Positions 16,810 through 26,966 of a stretch of DNA of 64,000 bases are shown one piece after another (the first letter of the stretch is position 1; every line of letters begins with the position of its first letter). The notes under the pieces are model-generated. The model was given only the letters and a program-made list of their open reading frames with translations, was not told the origin of the DNA and searched no databases. The translations under genes and the position numbers were made by a program. Where the stretch lies: contig NZ_AJKR01000001.1 of assembly GCF_000257665.1 (NCBI RefSeq), forward strand, positions 108,270-172,269, given 5' to 3'. This stretch comes from Candidatus Aquiluna sp. IMCC13023 (lineage in GTDB: Bacteria; Actinomycetota; Actinomycetes; Actinomycetales; Microbacteriaceae).

Positions 16810-17763
16810 TTAGGCGCTAAGTTTTGCCTCTGATAATTCCGATTCCAAGTAGACGCGTTCGTAGGCAATAATTTTTGGCTTCGGCCCTGTGGTGACTCGC
16901 AGCACGAAAAACTCTCCAGGCGCCAAGGTTTTTTCGGCGGTCAGGGCAGGGGTGATTTCCTTGCTCGCATACTTGGAAAAGGTTTCGAGGATCGTCGGAA
17001 GCGCTGGACGATGTGAACAGATAAGAGCATTTTTGGTCTGACCAAAGGTGTCTTCAATGACGTTCTTGGTTTTTCTTGGACCGCGTTCGTTTGCAAGTTC
17101 AGTTAGTTGAGAACGTTCAATCAGGGTTCGCTTTGTTTTTTTGGAGTACGGAGCAACAGTCTGCTGGCATCTTGTCCAAGGGCTTGTGACCAATCGCTTT
17201 GGGCCGTAAGCATCCAGCAGACCAACCAACCGTTTTGCCTGCTGACGTCCTTCTGGTAGCAACGGCCTTTTAGCCTCTTCTCCGGCCCATGAGGCCCGCG
17301 GCGTTGCTGAGGTGTGGCGAAGAATTACTAGACCTCTGGTTTCGAGTTCACCCTGATCGTAAAACTCAAGGGTTTTTGCTAGTAGCTCACGGTCGTGGTC
17401 GTAGGTGAGCTGTTTCATGGCTTTTTTGGCTGTGAACCACTCGACTTTTTTGATTTCATCGTTGGGTGTGAACTTTGATTTTGCAATTGCGCTGTCTTTG
17501 ACCTTGGAAACCCAATAGTGAACCTCTTTGGTCTCGCCGGAGTCCAGCTCATAATCGATGACCGCAAGCTTTCGACCGAGCCTGATTCTGATGCCGGCTT
17601 CTTCTTCAACTTCTCTCACTGCGGTTTCTGGCAGCAGTTCCCCCGGGTCAACCTTTCCCTTGGGAAAGGTCCAATCTTTGTGCTTGGTTCGGAAGACAAT
17701 GGCCAGTTCTATCTCGCCCTTTGACATTCTCCAGCACACCGCACCGGCCGCGTAAACGGTCAT
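16810..17763 (-). CDS. Nudix hydrolase fused to histidine phosphatase (MutT1-like)
   Basis: A 317-residue two-domain enzyme. The N-terminal Nudix domain carries the box GELLPETAVREVEEEAG (residues about 41-57). The C-terminal half begins LVILRHTSATPR near 142 and is a histidine phosphatase. Actinobacterial MutT1 proteins with this fusion hydrolyse 8-oxo-GTP/dGTP and dinucleoside polyphosphates, then dephosphorylate the product. The gene overlaps ppk by one base and is cotranscribed with it, which fits a polyphosphate and nucleotide-hygiene unit. Confidence 0.85.
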   Translation of the reverse strand: MTVYAAGAVCWRMSKGEIELAIVFRTKHKDWTFPKGKVDPGELLPETAVREVEEEAGIRIRLGRKLAVIDYELDSGETKEVHYWVSKVKDSAIAKSKFTPNDEIKKVEWFTAKKAMKQLTYDHDRELLAKTLEFYDQGELETRGLVILRHTSATPRASWAGEEAKRPLLPEGRQQAKRLVGLLDAYGPKRLVTSPWTRCQQTVAPYSKKTKRTLIERSQLTELANERGPRKTKNVIEDTFGQTKNALICSHRPALPTILETFSKYASKEITPALTAEKTLAPGEFFVLRVTTGPKPKIIAYERVYLESELSEAKLSA

Positions 17764-19874
17764 TACCTAACCCTTTTTTTCAATAGAGTTCTCGCCATTA
17801 CTTCGTCCTGCATGTCAATCAGGGGCTCCCCATCGTGATTCTTGGAATCCCTTCGCCAAATACCGCTGGACTCAAGTTCCCAGATCGCGACCGTGCCACT
17901 GACGGCAAGCTCCAAAAGATCGTTGAGTTCCTTTATTTGATCAGTTTGGGTTATCTGCACTAATGACTCGACCCGTCGATCGAGGTTTCGGTGCATCATG
18001 TCTGCACTCCCAATAAAGACATCGGGGTCACCTGCGTTTTCGAAGAAGAACACTCGGCTGTGCTCTAGATAGCGCCCGAGCACGGATACAACCTTTATGT
18101 TTTCGCTTAGGCCATCGATGCCGGGTTTTAGCGCACACATACCTCGAACCAGGATTTCGATGGGAACCCCCGCAATTGATGCAAAGTAGAGCTGGTCGAT
18201 AATTTGCTCGTCTACTAAGGAGTTCAATTTCATTCGAATTTTGGCCGGCTTGCCATTTTCTTTGTTGGTGATTTCGCGCTGAATTCGCTCAACGAGTCCC
18301 TCGCGCACCCCAACAGGAGAAGTCAATATCGAGCTGTAGCCGGGCTCAGTTGAGAATCCCGAGAGCTGGTTGAAAAGCTGAGTCAAGTCTTTTCCAACTG
18401 ATTCCCTGGAAGTCAAAAGCCCGAAGTCTTCGTAATACCTGGCAGTTTTTGGGTTGTAGTTTCCGGTTCCTATGTGGCAATAGCGCCTAAGTTGGTCTCC
18501 CTCTTGTCTTATCACCAGTGAGAGCTTGCAGTGAGTCTTTAGCCCAACAATCCCGTATACAACGTGGACTCCTGACGCCTCCAGTTTTCTTGCCCAACCG
18601 ATGTTATTTTTTTCATCGAATCGAGCCTTGATTTCCACCAGCGCCAAAACTTGCTTGCCAGCCTCAGCGGCATCTATCAGGGCATCCACTATCGGAGAGT
18701 CTCCAGAGGTGCGGTAGAGAGTTTGTTTTATCGCCAATACCTGAGGGTCTTCAGCGGCCTGTTCCAAAAATGCCTGAGTGCTGGTAGCAAAGCTCTCGTA
18801 GGGGTGGTGAACTAAAACTTCTCGCTCGCGAAGAGCGGCAAAAATATCTGCGGCTTCGTCCTCGTCGGCCTCCAGGTAGGGGTTTGTGGTGATCGAATGC
18901 GGCTCAAAACGCAGCTCTGGCCGCCTAAGAAATGCGATTGCGGTTAGACCCCTAAGGTCCAGTGGCTCTGGAAGGTGGTAAACGTCGGTAGTGGAAATAT
19001 CCAGTTCTCGCTGGAGCAGACTCAGAACCTGTGAGTCGATGTCCTCTGCTACCTCGAGGCGAACCGGTGGACCAAATCTTCTGCGAAGTAGTTCTTTTTC
19101 AAGCTGAACTAATAGGTTCTCGCCTTCGTCCTCATCGACCTCAAGGTCTTCGTTTCTAGTGACCCGGAAAATGTGATGCTGAGTAACTTCCATGCCTGGG
19201 AAAAGCTCGCCTAGAAATTGCCCCATTATCTCTTCAAGGGGCACGTAACTAGATTCTGATCCAGGGACCAGTACGAAGCGCGGCAATAGAGACGGTACTT
19301 TTACTCTGGCGAAGTGCTCCGAGTCAGTCTTGGGGTTCCGAAGGGCCACCGCGAGGTTTAGTGACAGTCCGGATATGTATGGAAAAGGATGTGCTGGGTC
19401 CACGGCGAGCGGCGTCAAAACCGGGAACACCTGGTTGGTGAAATATTCGTGAAGTGCGTCGTGCTCTGGCTCAGAAAGGGTCGACCACTGCACAACATCG
19501 ATGCCGTTGACTCTGAGTTCTTGGGAAATCTCGGTAGCAAACAATTCGGCATGGCGCGACTGCAGGTCTCTGGTTCGGTCGGAGATGCGCTGCAAAACCT
19601 CCTGAGGGCTAAGGCCTGAAGCCGATTGAACCGCGATTCCGGTCGCGATTCTTCTTTTCAGTGAAGCGACCCGAACCATAAAGAATTCATCGAGGTTGGA
19701 GGCAAAAATACTCAAGAAATGCACGCGCTCTAAAAGCGGTAGTGATTTATCTTCGGCAAGCTCCAGGACGCGCTGATTAAACTCCAGCCAGCTCAGTTCG
19801 CGATCTAGAAAGCGACCCTGAGGTAAATCCGGTTGCGACTCCGGTTGAAAAATAATTTGTGTTTCTTCTGACAT
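17763..19874 (-). CDS. ppk1: Polyphosphate kinase 1
   Basis: 703 residues, the usual length. Seen: N-terminal [34 protein letters not shown], the phospholipase-D-like catalytic region [22 protein letters not shown], and the autophosphorylated His in [21 protein letters not shown]. It reversibly makes polyphosphate from ATP and links phosphate storage to the Pst system next to it. It sits 11 nt downstream of the GlnR-like regulator gene's stop, in the same orientation. Confidence 0.97.
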   Translation of the reverse strand: MSEETQIIFQPESQPDLPQGRFLDRELSWLEFNQRVLELAEDKSLPLLERVHFLSIFASNLDEFFMVRVASLKRRIATGIAVQSASGLSPQEVLQRISDRTRDLQSRHAELFATEISQELRVNGIDVVQWSTLSEPEHDALHEYFTNQVFPVLTPLAVDPAHPFPYISGLSLNLAVALRNPKTDSEHFARVKVPSLLPRFVLVPGSESSYVPLEEIMGQFLGELFPGMEVTQHHIFRVTRNEDLEVDEDEGENLLVQLEKELLRRRFGPPVRLEVAEDIDSQVLSLLQRELDISTTDVYHLPEPLDLRGLTAIAFLRRPELRFEPHSITTNPYLEADEDEAADIFAALREREVLVHHPYESFATSTQAFLEQAAEDPQVLAIKQTLYRTSGDSPIVDALIDAAEAGKQVLALVEIKARFDEKNNIGWARKLEASGVHVVYGIVGLKTHCKLSLVIRQEGDQLRRYCHIGTGNYNPKTARYYEDFGLLTSRESVGKDLTQLFNQLSGFSTEPGYSSILTSPVGVREGLVERIQREITNKENGKPAKIRMKLNSLVDEQIIDQLYFASIAGVPIEILVRGMCALKPGIDGLSENIKVVSVLGRYLEHSRVFFFENAGDPDVFIGSADMMHRNLDRRVESLVQITQTDQIKELNDLLELAVSGTVAIWELESSGIWRRDSKNHDGEPLIDMQDEVMARTLLKKRVR

Positions 19875-19885
19875 GGACCTAATCC

Positions 19886-20578
19886 TTACAGCTGCGGGTT
19901 AGCAGTAGGTGAACTTATTTCAGCTTCTTGACGCTCAGGGTCCAATCGGTAGCCGACGTTCCTAACGGTGCCAATCAAAGACTCGTGCTCCCCGAGCTTG
20001 GATCGAAGGCGCCTTATGTGGACATCCACGGTCCTCGTGCCACCAAAGTAGTCGTATCCCCAGACTTCGCTGAGGAGCTGCTCTCTGGTGAAAACCCGCC
20101 CTGGATTTTCGTTCAAGTGCCGCAGTAGTTCGAATTCCTTGAATGTTAGGTCTAGCGTCTGACCTGCCATTTTCGCGGTGTAGCTATCGAGGTTGATAAC
20201 TAGTCCAGTGGCATGGCCTAGGTCCGGCGCTGTTGTCTGTTTTGCTTCCAGCAAAATTCTCAGTCTTGCATCAACTTCTGCCAGGCTCGCGCCTTCCAAA
20301 ACAAAGTCGTGCAGCCCCCATTCGACGCTTACTGCCGCAAGAACGCTCTCGTTCGCAACCAGCATCAGGGGTTTGGTCCAGCCCGCGGCGCTCAAAATTC
20401 TTGCAACGGATTTTGCACCCATGAGATCATGTCTGCAATCAAGTAAAACTAAGTCGTGTCTGGGTGATTCGGCGAGGCTTTGCGGATCAAACGTGACTTG
20501 AATCAGCTGGTGTCCGAGGGCATCAAGGGCGCCCAGTGGGCTGGCACCCGCGGGTGAAATGCACAAGACAATAGCCAT
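19886..20578 (-). CDS. glnR: GlnR-type orphan OmpR-family regulator
   Basis: A 230-residue regulator. The N-terminal receiver fold lacks the usual DDE cluster start but keeps LLDCRHDL, as in actinobacterial GlnR, where the Asp works through charge interactions in a dimer and not phosphorylation. The C-terminal winged helix has [26 protein letters not shown] and [12 protein letters not shown]. GlnR controls nitrogen assimilation and in several actinobacteria is itself under Pho control; its place upstream of ppk fits that link. No cognate kinase is adjacent. The symbol is by similarity only. Confidence 0.7.
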   Translation of the reverse strand: MAIVLCISPAGASPLGALDALGHQLIQVTFDPQSLAESPRHDLVLLDCRHDLMGAKSVARILSAAGWTKPLMLVANESVLAAVSVEWGLHDFVLEGASLAEVDARLRILLEAKQTTAPDLGHATGLVINLDSYTAKMAGQTLDLTFKEFELLRHLNENPGRVFTREQLLSEVWGYDYFGGTRTVDVHIRRLRSKLGEHESLIGTVRNVGYRLDPERQEAEISSPTANPQL

Positions 20579-20643
20579 GTCAGCACCCTTCGTTTAGCCA
20601 AATAATAGTCCGAATTTACGCCTATTTGGGTAGAGTTTGAGGC

Positions 20644-20898
20644 GTGAGTAGGCAGTGGTTGCAGATTGCAGTGATTTGGACGGGTGTCCTGATCGCAGGC
20701 ATTGTCGCCCTATTTAGTTATTCCGATGATCGTCTCTACACGGCATTCGCCGCCATAGCCGGAGCGGCTATTGCCCTTGTGAGCCTCGAGCACTTGTTCT
20801 CAAGAAAGTCCAAGGACACCGTAAGGCAGCAAATTTATGTTTCAACTGGCACCGTCACAATCCTTGGTGTTATGACGCTGATTGCATTGGTCAGATAG
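20644..20898 (+). CDS. Small membrane protein (84 aa)
   Basis: 84 residues with three hydrophobic helices (about 7-25, 32-49, 66-82) and a short basic loop, SRKSKDTVRQQ. The GTG start lies 6 nt after TAGAGT, a -10-like hexamer, so the transcript is likely leaderless. It is first in a plus-strand run leading to the FABP-like and YgfZ genes. No function is known to me. Confidence 0.7.
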   Translation: MSRQWLQIAVIWTGVLIAGIVALFSYSDDRLYTAFAAIAGAAIALVSLEHLFSRKSKDTVRQQIYVSTGTVTILGVMTLIALVR

Positions 20899-20907
20899 AC
20901 TGTGAGT

Positions 20908-21018
20908 ATGTTGTTGGCAATCGAAATATTTTTTACGGGCCTGTTGGTTTTGGCCACAATCGCTATCGCAGGTGTGTCCGCGCTAGTGGTCTTCAAGTTA
21001 TTCAAGGGCCAGAGCTAG
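20908..21018 (+). CDS. Tiny single-helix membrane protein (36 aa)
   Basis: ATG at 20908 (in-frame GTG at 20902) gives MLLAIEIFFTGLLVLATIA then a hydrophobic continuation and VVFKLFKGQS. That is one transmembrane helix with a short basic tail. It starts 9 nt after the preceding stop, ends 1 nt before the TTG start of the FABP gene, and keeps frame with no rare composition, so a real small gene is likely. I recall similar VVYKLFKGQ-ending mini-proteins before FABP genes in related genomes. Confidence 0.55.
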   Translation: MLLAIEIFFTGLLVLATIAIAGVSALVVFKLFKGQS

Positions 21019-21019
21019 T

Positions 21020-21616
21020 TTGTTCGTTATCCCCGATGACTTACCAATAGCACTCACCCCATTTACGTTTCTGCTTGGCAGCTGGAGCGGCTCAGGTGTT
21101 GTTAGTTATCCGGTCGAAGGAGCTGCCACAACCGAAATCGAATTTTTTCAGAGGGTCGAATTCACTCCTCTTTCCACCGGGAAGCTTGAATACCGCTCAA
21201 TCGTCTCAGACTCTCAAGGTGCTCTCATTACCCAGGAGCAGGGCTACTGGATGCTTGCGCAAATAAGCACCGCGGACCAACCTGGACCCGGCCTTTTGCC
21301 CGGAAGCGGAAAACCCATGATTGAAACTCGTGACGATTTGGAATTGCTTAGGAACAAAAACGATGGTTTTGAAATCGAAGCAATCATCACCAATTCTGAC
21401 TCTGTTTCTGAGCTCTACTTCGGCCAAATAAAAGGTGCGAGAGTCGACATTGCGACCGACGCCGTTCTAAGGTCCCCTAATTCCAAGGAATACACAGCGG
21501 GCCAACGCATGTTCGGACTAGTAGAAGGTGCCCTACTTTGGGCATGGGACATGGCGGCCATTGGCAGCCCTTTGAGATCCCACGCATCGGCGAGATTGGA
21601 GAAGCAGGTTGACTGA
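21020..21616 (+). CDS. FABP/nitrobindin-like heme-binding protein (DUF1794)
   Basis: 198 residues; TTG start directly after the tiny membrane ORF. Seen: FLLGSWSGSGVVSYP, the GxWxGxG strand of the nitrobindin beta barrel, the central FEIEAIITNSDSVSELYFGQ, and the C-terminal QRMFGLVEGALLWAWDMAA. Nitrobindins bind haem b and can isomerise peroxynitrite. The family is broadly conserved in actinobacteria next to YgfZ. It overlaps the next gene by 8 nt. Confidence 0.85.
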   Translation: MFVIPDDLPIALTPFTFLLGSWSGSGVVSYPVEGAATTEIEFFQRVEFTPLSTGKLEYRSIVSDSQGALITQEQGYWMLAQISTADQPGPGLLPGSGKPMIETRDDLELLRNKNDGFEIEAIITNSDSVSELYFGQIKGARVDIATDAVLRSPNSKEYTAGQRMFGLVEGALLWAWDMAAIGSPLRSHASARLEKQVD

Positions 21617-22577
21617 CCACTACGGCAACCCTCTTCTTGAGCAGCGAAAACTTTTGTCCCAGGATGCCTACGTGGAGCGCACCGACCAGAGCGTTTTTGA
21701 AGTAAATGGTCCGGATGCTAAAAGCTGGCTGCACTCGCTGCTATCGCAGAACATCATGAATCTTAAAGAGGGTGAGAGTGCTGAGGCGCTTTTGCTAACG
21801 CCTCAGGGAAGAATCGAGCAACAGCTAAAAATTATTGCCACTGAAGCTGGCGTTTCGATCATCACCGCCGCAGATCGCCTGGAGGTTTTGATTGCCTGGC
21901 TTCGAAAAATGGTTTTTCGTTCAAAGGTTGAGATTACTGAGCGCGCTGACCTAAGGGTAATCGGCGGGTTCTTTATTCGAGAAGGCTTGTGCTGGATCGA
22001 CAAGTTTGAAAATGAGCCAGTGGGTTCCGTGCGTTACGCCGCAGAGCGGGCTGAGTTTCCATATCGGGAGTATCTACTCAAAGAAGCCCCAACGGACCTT
22101 ACGCCAGCCGGGCTGTTAGCTTATGAGGCTCTTCGCATTAGCGTTGGTCGACCGGAGATAAAAGATGTTGACGATCGCTCGCTACCTCACGAGTTTGACT
22201 GGCTGTCGTCCGCTGTCCATTTGAGTAAGGGCTGCTACCGCGGCCAAGAGGCCGTTGCGAAAGTCCACAACCTAGGTCATCCGCCTAGAAGGTTGATTAT
22301 CCTAAATCTCGAGCAGGGCGATGTTTTGGCCAGCAAAGATGACAAAGTTTTTTACCAGGAAAAAGAAGTTGGCAAAGTTGTAGCAGGTGCCCTCCACTAC
22401 GAAACCGGGTCGCTAGCACTCGCGCTGGTGAATAGAAATACTCCATATCTAGATTTGTTTATCGAATCCGGTAGCTTCCGAGTTTCTGCCATGCAAGAAG
22501 TCTTAGTGCCTCACGATGCAGGAAAGGCGGCGGATCTCCCAAGACCCGCAGCTTTCAAGCTCACCGGCCGGAAATGA
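21609..22577 (+). CDS. ygfZ: YgfZ/CAF17-like folate-binding protein
   Basis: 322 residues related to the aminomethyltransferase GcvT. It contains the YgfZ signature KGCYRGQEAVAKVHN (Lys-Gly-Cys-Tyr-x-Gly-Gln-Glu, near 209-216), the folate-interaction region LTPQGRIEQQLKI and the WLHSLLSQNI N-terminus. These proteins help maintain or repair certain iron-sulfur enzymes through a tetrahydrofolate-dependent reaction. Overlaps both neighbours by a few nt, so a tight operon. Confidence 0.85.
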   Translation: MTDHYGNPLLEQRKLLSQDAYVERTDQSVFEVNGPDAKSWLHSLLSQNIMNLKEGESAEALLLTPQGRIEQQLKIIATEAGVSIITAADRLEVLIAWLRKMVFRSKVEITERADLRVIGGFFIREGLCWIDKFENEPVGSVRYAAERAEFPYREYLLKEAPTDLTPAGLLAYEALRISVGRPEIKDVDDRSLPHEFDWLSSAVHLSKGCYRGQEAVAKVHNLGHPPRRLIILNLEQGDVLASKDDKVFYQEKEVGKVVAGALHYETGSLALALVNRNTPYLDLFIESGSFRVSAMQEVLVPHDAGKAADLPRPAAFKLTGRK

Positions 22578-23641
22578 ACCGATTTGTAATTAGATTTTCC
22601 TTTGCAAGAGTCAGGGATTCGCTCTGGACAATCGGGCAAATAGTTCTTGCGGCGCTGTCTTCTTACCTTTTTGCCCGCTACATTCTCGGCCATCAAGTGC
22701 CCCTTCTGGCGGTCACGGTTGCGATCTCTTCGCTCGGCTTTAGTCGCGATACCAAGCCCAAGCAGGTCTTACTTACGGCCATAGCTATGTTCTCGGGAGT
22801 CGTTCTAAGCGAGACTCTTTTGCAAACTTTTGGCAGCGGTGCTCTGCAGTTAGCGATAGCAATACTGCTTGCTCTGATGATCGCAAGGCTCTTTACCTCC
22901 AACCCGGCCTTTACAATCACGGTTGCGATTCAGGCTGTTTTGGTCCAATTGATGCAAACCCCGGTTACCGGTATCTACTCTCGGGCGATTGATGGTTTGA
23001 TTGGCGGCGCCATTGCACTGATATTTGTTTCACTCATGCCACGCAACCCAATCAAGTTGGCAAGACAAGACTCAAAGGCATTGTTTCTGGTTTTTAGAAA
23101 CACGCTTTCAACCGTTGCGGCGGTGCTGAGGTCCCCAAATGTAGATTTGGCCGATCAAGCTCTCACCGAAATTCGTAAAACTCAGCCCTTGGTCGACAAT
23201 TGGAAAAGCTCGCTGGAAAGTGCGCTTGCGATCAGCAAAATTTCTCCCTTTTATCGCTGGACCACAAAAGAGATTAGTCAGCAGTGGCAGGTTGCAGAAG
23301 GCATGGATTTGGCTACCAGGAATCTAAGGGTGCTTACTAGGCGAGTGCATTTTCTAGTGAAAGACGAAAAACCTCGGCCTCAGCTTGCTGACCTGGTGGG
23401 AAAAATAATCATTGCTACCGAGTTACTTGAGCAAACCTCCGATGATTTTTCGGTAATTCAAAAGGCGAAAAAATATCTTAGAAAAATTCCAGCTGGATTG
23501 AGCCCAAAGGTTTTTGACCCACCGCTGACAATCTCTGAGAGTGCCCTGCTGCTTGAAATTAGGCCACTCTTCGTGGACCTTGCTGTCGCAGCTGGCATAG
23601 GCGCGGATCAGGCCAGGTCGCTGCTTCCTAAGGTTGACTAA
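22574..23641 (+). CDS. FUSC family membrane protein
   Basis: A 355-residue protein with five or six N-terminal transmembrane helices (between about residues 12 and 158) and a C-terminal cytosolic alpha-helical region. The membrane part resembles FUSC/aromatic-acid-exporter domains ([34 protein letters not shown]). Such proteins are thought to export aromatic acids or other small metabolites. The 4-nt overlap with ygfZ indicates coupling. Confidence 0.75.
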   Translation: MNRFVIRFSFARVRDSLWTIGQIVLAALSSYLFARYILGHQVPLLAVTVAISSLGFSRDTKPKQVLLTAIAMFSGVVLSETLLQTFGSGALQLAIAILLALMIARLFTSNPAFTITVAIQAVLVQLMQTPVTGIYSRAIDGLIGGAIALIFVSLMPRNPIKLARQDSKALFLVFRNTLSTVAAVLRSPNVDLADQALTEIRKTQPLVDNWKSSLESALAISKISPFYRWTTKEISQQWQVAEGMDLATRNLRVLTRRVHFLVKDEKPRPQLADLVGKIIIATELLEQTSDDFSVIQKAKKYLRKIPAGLSPKVFDPPLTISESALLLEIRPLFVDLAVAAGIGADQARSLLPKVD

Positions 23642-23651
23642 GCTTTCCCAC

Positions 23652-24398
23652 ATGACTTATGACTTGATCCTGCTGCGCCACGGCAATTCGACATGGAACC
23701 AGAAAAACCTCTTTACCGGATGGGTGGACGTTGATTTGACCGACCAGGGGAGGCAGGAAGCCAAGAAGGCCGGAGAGCTCATCGAAGCTTCTGGACTCAA
23801 GCCGGACATTCTCTACACTTCGGTTCTAAAGCGAGCGATAAACACCGCCCACATTGCCCTGGATCAAATGGACCGCAATTGGATCGAAACGCTGCGCTCA
23901 TGGAGATTGAACGAGCGGCACTACGGTGCCTTGCAGGGCCTAGATAAAGCCGAAACCTTGGAAAAGTATGGACCGGAGCAATTTCAGATCTGGCGAAGAG
24001 GCTTCGATTCTCCTCCGCCGGCGATTGCTGAAGATTCTCAATATTCCCAGGCTTACGATGAGCGTTACAGGGACCTCGGACAAGATTTACCCGACACCGA
24101 GTGCCTCAAGGATGTCCTGGTGCGCATGCTGCCCTACTGGGAACGCGAAATCGCTAAGTCTCTTAGAGATAACAAGACGGTTTTGGTCACCGCACACGGT
24201 AATTCGCTTCGGGCACTGGTAAAGCACTTGGATGGCATCGGCGATGACGAAATTACCGATCTCAACATTCCAACCGGAGTTCCACTTCACTACAAGCTTG
24301 ATGAAAACCTTCAGCCACTAGAAAAAAGCGGCCGTTACCTGGATCCTGAAGCGGCTAAAGCCGGAGCGGATGCAGTTGCATCGCAGGGAAAGCATTAA
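23652..24398 (+). CDS. gpmA: 2,3-bisphosphoglycerate-dependent phosphoglycerate mutase
   Basis: 248 residues. Seen: [22 protein letters not shown] (catalytic His in RHG), RRAINTA-like [21 protein letters not shown] (second-site Glu-Arg-His), and [14 protein letters not shown] (catalytic His 2). It interconverts 3- and 2-phosphoglycerate in glycolysis. Start chosen at ATG 23652 by alignment with the family; a TTG 18 nt upstream is open but would add an unlikely N-terminus. The last bases overlap the convergent phoU. Confidence 0.95.
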   Translation: MTYDLILLRHGNSTWNQKNLFTGWVDVDLTDQGRQEAKKAGELIEASGLKPDILYTSVLKRAINTAHIALDQMDRNWIETLRSWRLNERHYGALQGLDKAETLEKYGPEQFQIWRRGFDSPPPAIAEDSQYSQAYDERYRDLGQDLPDTECLKDVLVRMLPYWEREIAKSLRDNKTVLVTAHGNSLRALVKHLDGIGDDEITDLNIPTGVPLHYKLDENLQPLEKSGRYLDPEAAKAGADAVASQGKH

Positions 24399-25045
24399 CT
24401 AAGTTCTTGCCAGTCTCCAGTTTGGAGGAAGCTCACCTTGGATGAAATATCCACAACGTGGTCGGCAAATCTTTCGAAGTAGCGCGAAGCCAGTGTCACA
24501 TCGACCGTGAACATGGCATTTTCGGACCAATCTGGACCCAGCACAATGTCGAATACTTTTCTGTGGAGTAGATCCACTGCTTCGTCCTCTGCCTGAATCT
24601 CACGGGCCAAGTCAACATCGGTGTCGCGAAGCAAGATAATGACCTTGTCGGCAAGCTTTAGGTTTAGTCTTGCCATCTCTTCGAAGGTGCCACGAAGAGA
24701 ATCGGGGATTGCGGAGCCAGGGTAACGGTATCGGGCAATTGCGGCGATGTGTGAGGCAAGTGAGCCCATTCGCTCTATGGAGGCGCTCATTCGAAGTGCC
24801 GAAACCAAAATTCTAAGGTCTCGTGCAACCGGGGACTGGGTCGCCAAAATCTTAATTACTAGTTCATCTAAGTCCAAAGCGCGCTCTTCGTTCGCGTCCG
24901 TCAACGCAAGCGCTTCATCAGCTAGCGAAACATCGCTGGTTAGAAATGCTGACGAGGCTTTTTGCATGATTGTGCGGGCCTCTTTACCCAGTTCGACCAG
25001 TCGGGTCTGGACTTCAATTAGTTCTTGCTGGAATACTGCGCGCAT
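24395..25045 (-). CDS. phoU: Phosphate transport system regulatory protein PhoU
   Basis: 216 residues, all-helical, built of two PhoU repeats with acidic metal-binding patches (for example [22 protein letters not shown] and [18 protein letters not shown]). It connects the Pst transporter with the SenX3-RegX3 two-component system and dampens signalling when phosphate is plentiful. It is divergent from senX3; the 177-nt spacer holds the palindromic GTTTAC site. Confidence 0.95.
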   Translation of the reverse strand: MRAVFQQELIEVQTRLVELGKEARTIMQKASSAFLTSDVSLADEALALTDANEERALDLDELVIKILATQSPVARDLRILVSALRMSASIERMGSLASHIAAIARYRYPGSAIPDSLRGTFEEMARLNLKLADKVIILLRDTDVDLAREIQAEDEAVDLLHRKVFDIVLGPDWSENAMFTVDVTLASRYFERFADHVVDISSKVSFLQTGDWQELS

Positions 25046-25188
25046 TTTTTCCTAACTGCTTGCTAATTTCTTGAAAGATGCCCGAGTGTCCCACCGCTAT
25101 TCAAATTTCAGATTAACTTCGAACTAACCGGCGGAAAACTAGCGCTTATAAATACAAATTTACACCTAGTCTTGTTTCAAAGGCACTT

Positions 25189-25203
25189 GTTTACTTGGTA
25201 AAC
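25189..25203. promoter_or_regulatory. Palindromic GTTTAC-TTG-GTAAAC site upstream of senX3
   Basis: A perfect 6-bp inverted repeat with a 3-nt spacer, 20-34 nt upstream of the senX3 TTG start, sharing TGTTTACTTGGT with the pstS promoter. An autoregulatory RegX3 site is the simplest reading. Confidence 0.5.
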
Positions 25204-25222
25204 ACGAGATTAGGAAAAGTTC

Positions 25223-26284
25223 TTGGGCATTCTTAGCAACAAAAAAGCGAATCAAGCTGACGCTCGTCAGGTTGATGCTTTCGAGATTGTTGCAGCTCAA
25301 GTCGTCGATGTCCTGGCAACCGCAGGTGTGGTTTTAGATGAGCGGAACTTGGTTTTGCGGGCATCCCCTGGTGCAATTCAATTCGGCTTGGTTCAAAATA
25401 GACACCTGATTCACTCGGCTCTTGTTCGTTTAGTCGAAGATGCCAGGTCAACATCGGGTGCGGCTGAACAAGAGCTTCAAATCGAGGCCGGTCTCCAGCG
25501 AGAGCAGCTTTGGGTCCATGCCCGTGCCGCTAAGTTCGGTGACCGCTACGTGATGCTGTTAGTAGACGACCGGACAGAGGCTAAACGACTAGAAGTAACC
25601 AGAAGAGATTTCGTAGCAAACGTGTCTCACGAGCTCAAGACTCCAATTGGTGCAATAAGCCTGCTAACCGAGGCGATTGCTGGCGCTCATGACGACCCGG
25701 ATACCATCAGGAAATTCTCGGCCTCTCTTCAGAAGGAAGCGGCACGGCTTGGCAGCCTAGTTCAGGAGCTGATGCAGCTTTCCAGGGTGCAGGGCGCAAA
25801 CCTTTCTGATACGGCAGTCGAGCTTGATCTTGCGCTGGTGATCAACGATGCGGTAGATCGCAACCAGGTGCTTGCCGAGCAGCGTGGGGTGAAGCTAGTG
25901 ACCAGTGCCATAAAGGGCTCTCGAATGGTTGGAGACTACGAAATGCTCACCACTGCGGTTCGTAACTTGGTCGAAAACGCCATCGCTTACTCTGACAAGG
26001 GTTCTCAAGTCGGAATTGGGCTGAAAGAAATCGGTGGAGTAGCGGAGATCGCTGTCACCGATTCTGGAATTGGTATTTCGGAGGACGAACAAGAGCGCAT
26101 CTTTGAGCGCTTTTACCGCGTTGACCCATCGCGGTCTAGAGATACCGGTGGGACAGGACTCGGGCTGTCAATCGTCAAACACGCGGCGTCGAACCACAAG
26201 GGTGAGGTCAGGCTATTTTCAAAAGAGGGTGTCGGAAGCACTTTCACGCTTAGGTTACCTATCCAGAACAGGGAGACAAATTGA
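25223..26284 (+). CDS. senX3: SenX3/PhoR-type sensor histidine kinase lacking membrane helices
   Basis: 353 residues. A PAS-like N-terminal region (about 20-110), the phospho-acceptor helix FVANVSHELKTPIGAIS (His near 140), N-box NLVENAIAYS and G-boxes DSGIGISEDEQERIFERFYR / GGTGLGLSIVKH. It overlaps regX3 (TTGA), as in actinobacterial SenX3-RegX3 pairs, and neighbours phoU. Unlike typical SenX3, there is no pair of N-terminal transmembrane segments before the PAS region. The TTG start is supported by AGGA 8 nt upstream and no hydrophobic ORF extension is present. Senses phosphate status through PhoU/Pst by inference. Confidence 0.85.
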   Translation: MGILSNKKANQADARQVDAFEIVAAQVVDVLATAGVVLDERNLVLRASPGAIQFGLVQNRHLIHSALVRLVEDARSTSGAAEQELQIEAGLQREQLWVHARAAKFGDRYVMLLVDDRTEAKRLEVTRRDFVANVSHELKTPIGAISLLTEAIAGAHDDPDTIRKFSASLQKEAARLGSLVQELMQLSRVQGANLSDTAVELDLALVINDAVDRNQVLAEQRGVKLVTSAIKGSRMVGDYEMLTTAVRNLVENAIAYSDKGSQVGIGLKEIGGVAEIAVTDSGIGISEDEQERIFERFYRVDPSRSRDTGGTGLGLSIVKHAASNHKGEVRLFSKEGVGSTFTLRLPIQNRETN

Positions 26285-26961
26285 CCAGAGTTTTAGTTGT
26301 TGAGGACGAGCAAAACCTTCGGGAACCTCTTGTGTATCTTTTGCAAAAAGAAGGCTACGACGTTATTGAGGCTGAAGACGGCCGAAGTGCCATCGACATC
26401 TTTTTCAGCTTGGGTGCCGACTTGGTGCTTCTGGATCTTATGCTCCCGGGGGTAAACGGCAACGAGGTCTGCAGGGCAATCAGGGCAGAGAGCCAAGTCC
26501 CAATAATCATGGTCACCGCAAAGGATTCGGAAATAGACAAGGTTGTCGGGCTTGAAATTGGTGCTGATGACTACGTTACAAAACCTTATTCATCTAGAGA
26601 GCTACTCGCCAGAATGAAAGCTGTCCTTAGACGTGGGACCGAAACCGCCACTGTTTCTTCAAGCTTGATTAAAGCCGGACCGGTCGAAATGGATCTCGAG
26701 CGCCACACGGTGACCGTCAACGGCGAACGAATTCAGATGCCTTTAAAGGAATTCGAGCTTCTGGAGCTACTGATGGAAAACGTGAACCGAGTACTAACCC
26801 GGGGTCAAATTATTGACCGAGTTTGGGGTTCAAATTATTTTGGTGACACCAAAACTCTTGATGTTCACGTGAAGCGGATTAGATCAAAGATCGAAGAAGA
26901 TCCGGCCAGGCCAGTTCATCTGACTACCGTAAGAGGTCTGGGATATAAGTTCGAGGCTTAG
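26281..26961 (+). CDS. regX3: RegX3-type response regulator
   Basis: 226 residues. Receiver with acidic pair VVEDEQ, phospho-Asp in VLLDLMLPG, Thr in VTAKDSE and Lys in YVTKPYSS; winged helix LKEFELLELLMENVNRVLTRGQIIDRVWG with recognition segment DVHVKRIRSKIEEDP. DNA-binding partner of SenX3; predicted to drive pst and related genes at low phosphate. The TTG start overlaps the senX3 stop. Confidence 0.93.
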   Translation: MTRVLVVEDEQNLREPLVYLLQKEGYDVIEAEDGRSAIDIFFSLGADLVLLDLMLPGVNGNEVCRAIRAESQVPIIMVTAKDSEIDKVVGLEIGADDYVTKPYSSRELLARMKAVLRRGTETATVSSSLIKAGPVEMDLERHTVTVNGERIQMPLKEFELLELLMENVNRVLTRGQIIDRVWGSNYFGDTKTLDVHVKRIRSKIEEDPARPVHLTTVRGLGYKFEA

Positions 26962-26966
26962 GTTCG

